Shown: positions 9,180 to 17,960, counted from the first letter of the stretch. The stretch is DNA of 37,184 bases from an uncultured Clostridia bacterium (GCA_947628425.1 CANQZV010000006.1:1-37184); one strand, 5' to 3'. Made by a program: numbers and translations. The notes: generated from the sequence alone by a model not told the origin.

Positions 9180-10106
9180 ATGAGCAAAATAACAATCGTA
9201 ACAGCCTTTATTAACATTAATAGAGATAATTGGAAAGAATTTGGAAGAACAGAAGAACAATATTTTAATTATTTTAAGCTTTGGGCAAAATTAAAAAATG
9301 ACATAATTGTATATGTTGAAAATAGTGATTTAGCAGAAAGAGTATTGGAATATAGATCATCTTTAGGATTAAAAGATAAAACAAAAGTAGTGATAGTAAA
9401 TGATTTCACTAATATTGATCAACAATTATATAATAGCATAAAAAATACAGCTCAAAATAAATATCATAAAATATTTAGAACAAAACCTAATAATCCTGAA
9501 GTATGGAATTATGATTATGATTATATTATGATGATGAAAATGTGGTGTGTAAGCAATGCTATTGAAAGAGGTATTGCTGAAGGAATGATTGCTTGGGTAG
9601 ATTTTGGATATTTGCATGGCGGAGATGATATTAGTTCAAAATCAAATTTTAATTTTGAATGGGAATATGAATTTAATCAAAAAATGAACTTATTTTCAAT
9701 TCAAAAACTTGATGAACGTCCTATTTTTGAAATCGTGCAAAGTATGAACACTTATATAATGGGGACTATAATTGTTGGTCCTGAAATGTTATGGCCAACA
9801 TTTTGGAAAATGATGAGAAATAATATGTTATCACTTAATAAATGTGGTTTAGTTGATGATGATCAATCAATAATTCTAATGTGTTATAGGGAAAATAGAG
9901 ATATGTTTTGTATTAATGAATCATCTTGGGGATTACCAATAAAGCAATTTGGTGGAAATGATTACTTAATTTTAAAAAAGATATCTATGAAAGAAAAACT
10001 AAAAATGAATTTAAAAAAGCCATTTAAAAAGGTTAAAAAAATATACAATAATTATAAGTATTCAATTCGAATTTTTAAAGAATTACAAAAAATTAATATA
10101 AATTAA
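9180..10106 (+). CDS. HtrL/YibB (WlaTC) family glycosyltransferase-like protein
   Basis: This 308-residue protein matches the HtrL_YibB family (PF09612): the opening KITIVTAFININRDNW, a central MMMKMWCVSNAI, an acidic AWVDFGYLHG segment and VDDDQSIILMC. Family members occur in lipopolysaccharide and capsule loci and are thought to be glycosyltransferases, although biochemical data are sparse. It follows the GT4 gene by 17 bases with AAGGAG. The C-terminal tail (last about 40 residues) is lysine-rich and may associate with the membrane. Confidence 0.82.
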   Translation: MSKITIVTAFININRDNWKEFGRTEEQYFNYFKLWAKLKNDIIVYVENSDLAERVLEYRSSLGLKDKTKVVIVNDFTNIDQQLYNSIKNTAQNKYHKIFRTKPNNPEVWNYDYDYIMMMKMWCVSNAIERGIAEGMIAWVDFGYLHGGDDISSKSNFNFEWEYEFNQKMNLFSIQKLDERPIFEIVQSMNTYIMGTIIVGPEMLWPTFWKMMRNNMLSLNKCGLVDDDQSIILMCYRENRDMFCINESSWGLPIKQFGGNDYLILKKISMKEKLKMNLKKPFKKVKKIYNNYKYSIRIFKELQKININ

Positions 10107-10140
10107 TACAAAAGAATGAATAATAGGAGGAAAGGTTACT

Positions 10141-11256
10141 ATGATTGAATATGTAGTGATGTTTATACTGAGTATAATTTCATTTAAAATTGCATTAATA
10201 TTCAAAAATAAGAAAACATTATTTTACATCTTCTCATGTATTGGTATAATATTACCATGTATGTTAGCAGGATTAAGAGATACTTCTATTGGAACTGATA
10301 CAAAACATTTTGCAATGTATGGTTTTAAATATGCATCATCTTATGAAAGCTTATCTGATTTTTTGATGTTTTTTCAAAAGGGAGAATTTTTATATTGGAT
10401 TATATGTTGGATTTCTGCAAATATTTTTCACAATATAGGTGTTAGCTTCTTTATATATGAATTACTAGTTGTTCTTCCAATATATGTAGCACTAATCAAA
10501 ATTAAAAAATCTGATAACACCGTTATTTTTGGTATGTTGCTATTTTATTTATTATGTTATAATCAATCATTGAATTTAGTGCGTCAGTCAATTGCATTGT
10601 CTTTTTCCATTTTAGCGTTAGTTTTTTTAGAAGAAAAGAAATATTTTAAAGTTATATTTTTTACTATTGTTGCATTTTTATTTCATATGTCAGCAATTAT
10701 TATGTTTATAATTTATGCAATTTATTTTGTATTAAATTTAAATTTAAAAAAATGTAAAATAATAGTTGAATTAATTATGGCGATTATTTTTATATTTTTA
10801 TTAATAAATTATGAAACAATATTAACTTATATGGGAGAAATGTTTAAAGATGGAGTAGGCATATATTCTGAATATTTAGATAGTGAATTTTATAAAACTA
10901 ATTCAGGTAACTTCTTTTTGGTAGAATTTGTAATAAATTGCATACTTATTTTACTTATGATAATTTTTAAAAACAATATTAAAGAATATACTAAAAATTA
11001 CGATTTTTACTTTTTTATTTTATTAATAGCCTTTTCTAGTAATTATTTAAGCAATATAATTCAATCTTCGGAAAGAGTTATGTATTATATAAAATATCCT
11101 TTATACTTTATTATTTTTTCTAGATTGCCATTTTACTTAAAAAATAATAATAAAATAATTATTACAAGTTCAATATTATTATATTCTTTATATTTTTTTA
11201 TATTTAATATTGTTATACATAATGCAAACGAAACGGTACCATACATTTTTAGATAA
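10141..11256 (+). CDS. EpsG/Wzy-like polysaccharide polymerase
   Basis: This 371-residue integral membrane protein has about ten hydrophobic segments. It matches the EpsG family (PF14897): LAGLRDTSIGTDTKHF after the first two helices, then NLVRQSIALSFSILAL and FHMSAII. EpsG/Wzy proteins polymerise flipped repeat units at the outer membrane face of the cell membrane. Only one polymerase is seen in the locus, so it is the probable Wzy. AGGAGG precedes the ATG. The companion flippase downstream is broken, so substrate supply would need a flippase encoded elsewhere. Confidence 0.85.
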   Translation: MIEYVVMFILSIISFKIALIFKNKKTLFYIFSCIGIILPCMLAGLRDTSIGTDTKHFAMYGFKYASSYESLSDFLMFFQKGEFLYWIICWISANIFHNIGVSFFIYELLVVLPIYVALIKIKKSDNTVIFGMLLFYLLCYNQSLNLVRQSIALSFSILALVFLEEKKYFKVIFFTIVAFLFHMSAIIMFIIYAIYFVLNLNLKKCKIIVELIMAIIFIFLLINYETILTYMGEMFKDGVGIYSEYLDSEFYKTNSGNFFLVEFVINCILILLMIIFKNNIKEYTKNYDFYFFILLIAFSSNYLSNIIQSSERVMYYIKYPLYFIIFSRLPFYLKNNNKIIITSSILLYSLYFFIFNIVIHNANETVPYIFR

Positions 11257-11280
11257 TTTATTATTAGGAGAGATAGAAAA

Positions 11281-12297
11281 ATGATTGACTTAAGTATAAT
11301 AATTCCTTTTTATAATACTGAGAAAAATGTTTTAAAACAATGTTTAAATTCAGTTACGAATTATAAAAAATTAAACTATGAAATAATTATAATAAATGAT
11401 GGGTCTAAGAAGTATTCAAATGTTGAATATGAAGAACTTATAAGTAAATTTTACAATACCAGTAATATTAACTATATTTATAAAAAAAATGAAGGAGTTA
11501 GTTCTGCAAGGAATCTTGGAATTAAATTGGCAAAAGGAAATTACATTACATTTGTAGATTCTGACGATATTTTTTTATTTGATAACTTGGACTTAAATTC
11601 TATAAAAGATAATTTTGATATTATTATATATGATTTTAATATTTATAGAAATGGTAACCTTTATCAAAAAAAGAATTTGATTTTAAAAAACGAGAAAATA
11701 AATTTAGATATATTAAGAAAAAAATTTATAATTAGTGATGATTTTAATGAACCATTTGCAAAAATTATAAAAAAAGAATATTTAATAAATAACGAAATAT
11801 ACTTTGATGAAAATCTTATAACAGGAGAAGATGCAATTTTTAATTCTAAATTATTATGTTATAATCCAAAGATTTATCATAATAGTAAAACAATATATAT
11901 ATATAATCAAGATATTAATACATCACTTGATAGATGGTGTAGATTACCCGAGAAAACTTTAGAAAGCACATTATGTTTATGCAAGCAAAAATATGAGTTT
12001 TTAAAGAAATACTTTACTGGGAAAGAACAAGAAAAACTATATGAAATTTATATTAATTATTTGATTGATGTGCTATTTAGTTCTGCACTTGCATTATGTA
12101 AAAGTACAAAAAATAGTATGGACTATGTTGTCCAAATAAGTAGTTTTATTAGAAATAAAAATATAGATATAACAAGCATTGATTTTAAACATAAAATTAA
12201 ACTCAAATTAATGGAATACAAAAGAGGACAATTATTTAAATTTTATTTATTAAAACATTCTCATAAGAAAAAAAATATTCATTCAAGCTTATTTTAA
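11281..12297 (+). CDS. Glycosyltransferase family 2
   Basis: This 338-residue GT-A glycosyltransferase starts with LSIIIPFYNTEKNVLKQCL and carries IIINDGSKK, NEGVSSARNLGIKLAKG and the metal-binding FVDSDD. A later GEDAIFNSKLL is the typical acceptor-side motif of this family. It has a good AGGAG site and lies 24 bases after the polymerase gene. It is the last intact gene of the operon; the sequence immediately after its stop is the remnant of a pyruvyl transferase. The sugar is unknown. Confidence 0.88.
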   Translation: MIDLSIIIPFYNTEKNVLKQCLNSVTNYKKLNYEIIIINDGSKKYSNVEYEELISKFYNTSNINYIYKKNEGVSSARNLGIKLAKGNYITFVDSDDIFLFDNLDLNSIKDNFDIIIYDFNIYRNGNLYQKKNLILKNEKINLDILRKKFIISDDFNEPFAKIIKKEYLINNEIYFDENLITGEDAIFNSKLLCYNPKIYHNSKTIYIYNQDINTSLDRWCRLPEKTLESTLCLCKQKYEFLKKYFTGKEQEKLYEIYINYLIDVLFSSALALCKSTKNSMDYVVQISSFIRNKNIDITSIDFKHKIKLKLMEYKRGQLFKFYLLKHSHKKKNIHSSLF

Positions 12298-12301
12298 TAA
12301 A

Positions 12302-12710
12302 AATCTTGGAAATGATTTGTTTTTGTCTATATTATCAAAAAGATATAGCTGAAAATTTTATTTATTTTCATATTTACATTGTCATTCTTATAAAAATTAT
12401 AAAATTAATAGATGATTTTACTTTTTATTTATTAATAAGATATCAAAATTACTTTCAAAAAATCATAACTATTATATAAATCACTTAATAAGAAATGCTG
12501 ATATAAATATAATGATTGATGGCAGTATATTTATTCAAAATAATAAAAAGTTGAAAAGTAAGAATTTTTACAAAGATATTTTAGTTAAGCAAAATACTAA
12601 AAATGTATGTATTTGACTCAAATTTTGAACCTTATGACAATGATTATTTTTTAAATGATTATGAAAATAAAATAATAGAACTAATTGAATGTTTTGACAA
12701 AAAAATATAA
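12302..12710 (+). pseudogene. Polysaccharide pyruvyl transferase remnant
   Basis: No open frame spans this stretch, but conceptual translation gives family-like pieces of a polysaccharide pyruvyl transferase (PF04230): NLGNDLFLSILSKRYS near 12302, ADINIMIDGSIFIQ near 12498, and, after a shift, FDSNFEPYDNDYFLNDY from about 12609 (compare the family's IGGSIFxE and NFGPY patterns). The start codon, N-terminus and most of the C-terminal half are missing, with several in-frame stops. It is a decayed gene. Pyruvylation of the polymer is probably lost unless another copy exists. Confidence 0.6.
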
Positions 12711-12739
12711 TGTAACTTTAATTTTTTTTAAGCAAGAAG

Positions 12740-13563
12740 GTGATGAGAAAGCAATTAGAAGAATTATGGAAGTATTCTATCCCATTAATTCCAAATCAAT
12801 TATCTTGGTGGATAATTAATTGTTCTGATAGAACAATTATATCAAGCCTTTTAGGAATAGCTGCTAATGGTGTTTATGCTTTTGTAAATAAATTATCTTC
12901 TATAGTTATAATATTTTTTAATATATTTAATTTAACCTGGGCAGAATCAGCATCTGTTCATATAAAAGATGACAATAGTTCAGAATATTTTACAAAAGTA
13001 TTCAATCTTATTTAAAAAATCTTTGTATCAGTATGTCTTTTAATAATTGCGGTTATTCCAGTAATCTTTAAAATTCTTGTACCTGGTGAAGATTTTTCAA
13101 ATGCATATTATCAAATTCCAATACTATTGATTGCTATATTATTTAACATTACTGTTTCATTTTTTGGTTCAGTATATGTTGCATTAAAAAAAAACAAAGG
13201 AAGTTTCAAAAACTTCGATTTATGCAGCAATAATCAATATAGTTGTAAATCTTGCATTAATTAAATATATAGGATTATATGCTGCATCTTTATCAACTTT
13301 AATAGCTTTTTTAATGATGTCAATTTATAGATATATCGATGTTCAAAAATATATATTAATTAAAATAGATAAAAAAGATTATGATAACTTATATTATATT
13401 TTTTATGATAGCATTGTTAATATATTATATTAGGAGTAATTTTATCTGTTTATTTTTTGTCTTTTCAACTATTATCTTCAATACTTTATATAATAAAGAA
13501 AATATTGCTTGGATAATTAAATCACTGAAAAAATATATTAATACAAAATATAATCTACTATAA
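12740..13563 (+). pseudogene. Wzx-type polysaccharide flippase remnant
   Basis: This is the C-terminal half of an oligosaccharide flippase (MATE/MOP superfamily), broken into three frames. The first piece (12740-13015) has WKYSIPLIPNQLSWWI, CSDRTIISSLLGIAANGVYA and FNLTWAESAS, hallmarks of Gram-positive Wzx proteins. After the TAA at 13013 the same frame continues with AYYQIPILLIAILFN and VYVALKK. At the A-run near 13190 the frame changes to SKTSIYAAIINIVVNLALIK and YIGLYAASLSTLIAF. A third frame from about 13381 supplies the last helices. Roughly the first 190 residues are absent, consistent with a deletion joining it to the pyruvyl transferase remnant. Confidence 0.8.
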
Positions 13564-13617
13564 ATGTTTATAATTTTATAAACTTGTAAGAATTACAAAT
13601 ATTTTTTGAAATGCTAA

Positions 13618-13656
13618 AAACCGTGTAATTTTAAAAATGAATTATACAGTCTTTTT
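13618..13656 (+). terminator. Terminator of the polysaccharide operon
   Basis: The arm AACCGTGTAATT at 13619-13630 pairs, with one mismatch and one G-U, to AATTATACAGT at 13640-13650. CTTTTT follows. It lies about 55 bases after the last flippase fragment. Confidence 0.6.
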
Positions 13657-13825
13657 GTGATGCACAGCTAATTATCTATGGGTATTATGCATTCTTTGAA
13701 TATACTAATAATATAAATTGTAATTATATAAATTTTCAGTTTATTTTGAGCAATTTATCTATGAAATTCTTTCAATTTCATTATAAATTTTATTTAAGCA
13801 ACATATTAACAATATATAATGAAGA

Positions 13826-13858
13826 AATAGATGTCTAATATAAAGACATCTATTTTTT
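13826..13858. terminator. Bidirectional terminator
   Basis: A perfect stem of AATAGATGTCT (13826-13836) and AGACATCTATT (13844-13854) with a 7-base loop is followed by T-rich sequence on both strands. On the minus strand it overlaps the stop codon of the XRE regulator gene, which it most likely terminates. Confidence 0.75.
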
Positions 13859-14197
13859 AGAGTTAATAATGTAATTGATAAGGTCAGTAACCATTTCTTT
13901 GTCATTTCCTTCAAATAAGTTAAGAGAGTCAATAATATAATTGTCAGTTTTAGAGTCTGGTAAATTAATGATTCCTGAAAATAAAGCATTAGCATCTACA
14001 TTAAGAGCAGAACATATATCAACTAAAGTTTGAATACTAAGTCCAGTCTTACCATTTTCAGCTAAACTAATGAAGTTAACAGATTTTTGTAAGTCACTAG
14101 CCAGACTTTCCTGACTAAGTCCTCTAAGTAAACGAATTTGTTTAATATTTTTTCCTAGAGTTACAATAACACTAGATTTAATTATTTGATTTTCCAT
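13850..14197 (-). CDS. XRE-family transcriptional regulator
   Basis: This small DNA-binding protein of 115 residues has an N-terminal Cro/CI-type helix-turn-helix at about residues 15-70 (GKNIKQIRLLRGLSQESLA, then FISLAENGKTGLSIQTLVDI). A short C-terminal helical tail may dimerise. The ATG at 14197 is preferred over a GTG 9 bases upstream, because AAGAGG would overlap the GTG. It is transcribed away from the acyltransferase gene. The shared intergenic region carries three evenly spaced AATACTT repeats, so it probably represses itself and the divergent promoter. The target genes are inferred from position only. Confidence 0.85.
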   Translation of the reverse strand: MENQIIKSSVIVTLGKNIKQIRLLRGLSQESLASDLQKSVNFISLAENGKTGLSIQTLVDICSALNVDANALFSGIINLPDSKTDNYIIDSLNLFEGNDKEMVTDLINYIINSKK

Positions 14198-14232
14198 ATA
14201 ATACACCTCTTAATTTAATTGTACCTAACAAT

Positions 14233-14280
14233 AATACTTTATAGAAGAAAACAATACTTTAAAATATAACAGTAATACTT
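14233..14280. promoter_or_regulatory. AATACTT operator array
   Basis: AATACTT occurs at 14233-14239, 14253-14259 and 14274-14280, at 20- and 21-base intervals, about two helical turns. Read on the minus strand the copies extend to AAGTATT followed by a TGTT-like tail. The last copy touches the -35 box of the rightward promoter. It is a likely binding array for the adjacent XRE protein. Confidence 0.5.
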
Positions 14281-14307
14281 GAAAAGATAAAGTAATTATG
14301 ATACAAT
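14279..14307 (+). promoter_or_regulatory. Sigma-A promoter toward acyltransferase and GT51-Panacea genes
   Basis: TTGAAA at 14279-14284 and TACAAT at 14302-14307 have a 17-base spacer. The -35 box overlaps the third AATACTT repeat, so occupancy of the array would block polymerase. Confidence 0.65.
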
Positions 14308-14529
14308 AGCAATTAAGAAGATAATAATATATTAACTATCAGGTATTATTATAACAGAATAATATACGAAAATATACAAATTGAAAAACTGGTTGCAAAA
14401 ATAAAAAATTGCTTAATTAATTAACTGAGAAAACATATCAATGAAAATAGTATCCATTATAAATATTTACGTTTATATAAATTAAATATAAAAAGTAATA
14501 GAAAACATAATTTTGAAAGGATTGATTAA

Positions 14530-15645
14530 TTGAAAAAAAGAAATTCAAATATAGAATTGTTAAAAATAATTGCAATATTTATTATTGTTATCAATCATGT
14601 TACAATGACTTTAACTACAAACAATATATACTCATCCCAATATCTACTTCCTGAAATAGCAACGTCAAATATACAACATTTGATAATATTCTTTTTTAGA
14701 TATTTTGGTTCATGGGGAAATTGTATATTTTTAGTTTGTTCTGCATGGTTTTTATTAGAACAACCAAAAATTAAATTACAAAAGGTTATAAAGATTATAC
14801 TTAATGTATGGGTAATAAGTATACTAATATTAGTTGGAGTTATGCTTCTGCCTAATATAAATGTTGATTCTAAGTATATATTATATTCTTTATTTCCAAA
14901 TATTTTTGCAAATAACTGGTTTGTTACATGTTATATATTATTATATTTAGTTCATCCATATTTAAATATAATAATTAAATCATTAAGTAAAAATCAATTA
15001 TTAGTGTTTAACATAGTAACATTTATTTTGTATATGTTAATTGGATCGATTAAATCTGATTTACTATTTAATAATCAGCTTATTATGTTTATTGTTATAT
15101 ATATGTATGTTGCCTATGTAAAATTTTATATGAGAGATTTTCATACAAATATGAAAAAAAATGTGTATTTATTTATAATCTCATCATTATTTATACTTCT
15201 AAGTTATTTAGCTTTAAACTGGTTAGTATTAAATATTGGTCATTGGCAAAATAAAATAATTCATTTTAACACATTATCAAACCCATTTATACTATTATCA
15301 GCAATATCAATATTTAATATATCTAATAATTTTAAAGAAAGAAATATTAAAGTTATAAATTATATATCAAGTATTACTTTACTGATTTATATTATTCATG
15401 AAAATATACTATTATTGAGATATATAAGACCATTATATTATATAATTATATATAATACATTTGGATATAATTATATAATAGTCTGGTTGTTGCTATTTGC
15501 TTTTTTATGGTTTGGAATTTCATTAATTATATCTATATTTTATGAAAAAAGTATAAATAAACTGATAGAAAAAATAAGTATCTATTTTTCTAATTTATTC
15601 GAAAAAAACATGGTAAAATTTTTCAATAGAAAAAGTAATACATAA
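14530..15645 (+). CDS. Acyltransferase-3 family membrane protein
   Basis: This 371-residue integral membrane O-acyltransferase (PF01757) has about ten hydrophobic segments. The N-terminal family signature is NSNIELLKIIAIFIIVINHV, which includes the conserved histidine of the first helix, followed by FFFRYFGSWGNCIFLVCSAW. Such proteins O-acetylate or otherwise acylate surface glycans. The start is a TTG with GAAAGGA 8 bases upstream; no ATG fits. It lies behind the XRE-controlled promoter, so its expression may be switched, and it may decorate the polysaccharide made by the preceding operon. The acyl group and acceptor are not deducible. Confidence 0.85.
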   Translation: MKKRNSNIELLKIIAIFIIVINHVTMTLTTNNIYSSQYLLPEIATSNIQHLIIFFFRYFGSWGNCIFLVCSAWFLLEQPKIKLQKVIKIILNVWVISILILVGVMLLPNINVDSKYILYSLFPNIFANNWFVTCYILLYLVHPYLNIIIKSLSKNQLLVFNIVTFILYMLIGSIKSDLLFNNQLIMFIVIYMYVAYVKFYMRDFHTNMKKNVYLFIISSLFILLSYLALNWLVLNIGHWQNKIIHFNTLSNPFILLSAISIFNISNNFKERNIKVINYISSITLLIYIIHENILLLRYIRPLYYIIIYNTFGYNYIIVWLLLFAFLWFGISLIISIFYEKSINKLIEKISIYFSNLFEKNMVKFFNRKSNT

Positions 15646-15908
15646 TTTTTTAGATAAAATATGAAATTTTGCATTCTTAATATCATCAATATATAAAGAC
15701 CTTAAAACTAATGGAAAGCTAAAGGTTTTAATAATAAGAAATATTTTACCATATCTTGAGTATATAATTCATGATCGGACTATAATGATATATAATATTA
15801 TCATGATTACTATTTTTTAAAAAATAAAATATTAAAAAGTGATTATGTATTAATTCATCATAGTAAATTATATAAAGCAAAAAAATACATTGCAAAAAAT
15901 GTAAAAAA
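15646..15908 (+). pseudogene. Possible unidentified gene remnant
   Basis: This stretch has coding-like pieces in more than one frame but no continuous ORF. One frame gives LKTNGKLKVLIIRNILPYLE and another gives YHDYYFLKNKILKSDYVLIH then HSKLYKAKKYIAKNVKKW, running into the start of the next gene in a different frame. The best reading is a decayed gene of unknown family. A weak promoter-like pair (TTGAGT at 15756, TATAAT at 15781, 19-base spacer) lies inside it. Confidence 0.3.
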
Positions 15909-17132
15909 ATGGAAGGATTATTTGAAGGAAATATTCCAATATTGTATTTTATAGCAGTATTATACATATTGCTTTTAGATAAACTAAAGCTAAACCAAAA
16001 AATATTAATTATTTACATTTTTTCTTATATTATTAAAGCATGTAATATATTGAGTTTTACAAATTTATTGATAATATCTAATATTGACTTTTTTATATAT
16101 TTAGAATATTTAACAGATGATAAAGTTAAGACAGATATTATATCCAATTTTATATATAGAATAACTGATTATTTTTATAAAAAGATTTTTGAGTATAGCT
16201 TATTATATTTCGTACTTGCATTATTTGTTAATACAGCTTATTTTAAAGGATGTTGTAATACAGTATTTAGTTTTATATTGCCTAGCATAGATATTACTAT
16301 ATATTGTAATTGCTTTATATATGCTATATACATTATATTAATAATTATATCTGTTACTTTTTTAAGTATGGAAATATATGCAACCAATACCTTTACAGAT
16401 ATGAAAAGAAAATTAGATAAAGTCACAACTTGGACAGCTTTGGAAATAGATGATATAACTAGAGAAAAACTTTATATGTTATCAAGCATTGAAGATAAAA
16501 GTTTTTTTATTAGAGAAAATTCTTACAGCTTTTTTAGTATAGAATTTATAAAATATAAATTGAATAATTTGAAAACAGCAATTGTTTATTTAAATAATAA
16601 ATCTAAATTAAAAAACAATTTCATTATAAGAATAAAAAAGGCATGTAAATTTATTTTTAGCAAAATAAAAAAACTACGATATATAAAAAAATATTTAAGA
16701 GGTTATTCAACAATTGAAATGCAGTTAATTAGAACAATAGGAATAAAAAATGGATATGGAAAAACACTTTACAGAAAAATATATGAAATAATTTATTCAA
16801 AAATATTCTTTGGAAGTTATAGAAAATACTGTAAAGACAATAAATATAGAGTAATTTGCTCATATAAAGAATATTTAATTTATTGCTATATAAATATAGC
16901 GGATATTAAAATTAATGGTGTAACATATTCGAATATGATAGAAGCATGGAACAAAGATAGTATAAAAGATGTTTCTTTTGAGGAATTTCTAATATCTATT
17001 TTAGGTTTGTCTTGGAGAAATATTAATGATGATATTTTAAGAAATTATTCTATAACTATAAAGAATTTTGATATACAAGAAGATGAATTGAAAAATAACA
17101 TAAAAGAAATTTCCTCAAAAGCAAAAGGTTAG
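15909..17132 (+). CDS. Multi-span membrane protein with GT51-like transglycosylase domain
   Basis: This 407-residue protein has hydrophobic segments at about 9-23, 32-56, 94-110 and 118-154, followed by a basic domain. That domain shows all four peptidoglycan glycosyltransferase (GT51) motifs in order: IEDKSFF (Glu195-Asp196), RGYSTIEMQL (264-273, compare GGSTITQQ), RKIYE (289-293) and YKEYLIYCYIN (319-329, compare KEEILELYLN). Both acidic positions used for catalysis in the family, motif I Glu and motif III Glu, are present. There is no penicillin-binding transpeptidase domain, and four N-terminal spans are unusual for GT51. The start lacks a Shine-Dalgarno site; a TTG at 15942 is an alternative. 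It is followed 56 bases later by a Panacea-domain gene, which suggests a toxin or regulated cell-wall enzyme. Confidence 0.65.
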   Translation: MEGLFEGNIPILYFIAVLYILLLDKLKLNQKILIIYIFSYIIKACNILSFTNLLIISNIDFFIYLEYLTDDKVKTDIISNFIYRITDYFYKKIFEYSLLYFVLALFVNTAYFKGCCNTVFSFILPSIDITIYCNCFIYAIYIILIIISVTFLSMEIYATNTFTDMKRKLDKVTTWTALEIDDITREKLYMLSSIEDKSFFIRENSYSFFSIEFIKYKLNNLKTAIVYLNNKSKLKNNFIIRIKKACKFIFSKIKKLRYIKKYLRGYSTIEMQLIRTIGIKNGYGKTLYRKIYEIIYSKIFFGSYRKYCKDNKYRVICSYKEYLIYCYINIADIKINGVTYSNMIEAWNKDSIKDVSFEEFLISILGLSWRNINDDILRNYSITIKNFDIQEDELKNNIKEISSKAKG

Positions 17133-17188
17133 TAAAATATAAGGTAGAAAGATTAATTCTAAAAAAAAAAGAAAGAAGGTGTGCAGAT

Positions 17189-17716
17189 ATGAATAAAGTT
17201 AATCCTAATGATGTTGCAAAATGGTTTTGTAGTAAAAATATAATTGAAAACCAAAATTCTGAAGATGGAAATATGAAGTTGCAAAAATTATTATTTTTTG
17301 CACAACTAATTTATATGGAAAAACATAATGGAGAAACAATGTTTGATGAAAGGTTTAACGCTTTTAAAAATGGAATGGTTTTAGAAAGAATTAGAAAAGA
17401 ATATAAAAATAATTATAAACAATTTATTGTAAATGTAAATGATTTAACATTTGATGAAGAAATATTGGAAAGTCTAAAACTTACTGTAAATATATTTGGT
17501 GATGCATCTGCACAAGAACTTTCAGAATTATCACATGAATTTGATGGTTGGAATAAATATTTTAAAAAATCGACTACAACATTAGGAAGATATATAAAAA
17601 AATTATCTATAGTTCCATATGATGAAATTAGAAAGGAACTATATAAAATAAAAAAAGTTTTAGATGCCTATGAAGTAACCTCAAAATTTAATTATAATGG
17701 AGCAGAAGATTATTGA
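17189..17716 (+). CDS. Panacea/SocA (DUF4065) domain protein, putative antitoxin
   Basis: This 175-residue protein spans one Panacea domain (PF13274): MKLQKLLFFAQLIYMEKHNG at about residues 28-47, FDERFNAFKNGMVLERI, then DASAQELSELSHEFDGWNKY. The domain is the neutralising part of SocA and of the PanA antitoxins, which pair with many unrelated toxins. The start has AGAAGGTG. It follows the GT51-like gene with no terminator between them, so the two are probably one transcript, and it overlaps a short downstream ORF by four bases. The antitoxin role is inferred from the domain and gene order. An orphan proteolytic-adaptor role is an alternative. Confidence 0.8.
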   Translation: MNKVNPNDVAKWFCSKNIIENQNSEDGNMKLQKLLFFAQLIYMEKHNGETMFDERFNAFKNGMVLERIRKEYKNNYKQFIVNVNDLTFDEEILESLKLTVNIFGDASAQELSELSHEFDGWNKYFKKSTTTLGRYIKKLSIVPYDEIRKELYKIKKVLDAYEVTSKFNYNGAEDY

Positions 17717-17841
17717 TTGAAAAGAGACAAATTCTTAATTTTCTTCCACCTAAATTAGATGGTAATTTCATTAGTGATAAAAGAAGGTACATGATAGTTA
17801 CAAAAAATAATAATAGTATTGAAATGATTAATATATCATAA
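17713..17841 (+). pseudogene. Short truncated ORF coupled to the Panacea gene
   Basis: A TTG start overlaps the Panacea stop codon (TTGA) and opens a 42-residue frame: IEKRQILNFLPPKLDG, then DKRRYMIVTKNNNSIEMINI. After the TAA at 17839 the same frame continues with coding-like text (IDGKSAKLLKTKATFVIF) up to the terminator. This suggests a longer protein cut by a stop and a 3' deletion. The family is not identified. Its tight coupling to a Panacea gene suggests a degenerate partner. Confidence 0.4.
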
Positions 17842-17878
17842 ATAGATGGTAAAAGTGCAAAATTATTAAAAACAAAAG

Positions 17879-17913
17879 CTACTTTTGTAATTTTCAAAAG
17901 TAGTTCTTATTTT
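17879..17913 (+). terminator. Terminator after the Panacea locus
   Basis: The stem CTACTTTTG (17879-17887) and CAAAAGTAG (17895-17903) has a 7-base loop and is followed by TTCTTATTTTC. It closes the accessory island just before the recD2 promoter. Confidence 0.75.
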
Positions 17914-17931
17914 CTATATTAAAATTTATAA

Positions 17932-17960
17932 TTGACAGTTGATATACGATTACCTATAAT
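17932..17960 (+). promoter_or_regulatory. Consensus sigma-A promoter of recD2
   Basis: TTGACA (17932-17937) and TATAAT (17955-17960) are perfect consensus boxes with a 17-base spacer, 38 bases before the recD2 start codon. Confidence 0.85.

Larger units (their letters stand above)
14198..14529. other. Divergent control region
   Basis: This 332-base gene-free stretch lies between the regulator and the acyltransferase. It contains the AATACTT repeat array (14233-14280) and a rightward promoter (14279-14307), then about 220 bases of leader. A tiny open frame in the leader (ATG at 14440) has no ribosome site and was not called. The leader is unusually long and A+T-rich, with no clear riboswitch. 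Confidence 0.5.
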
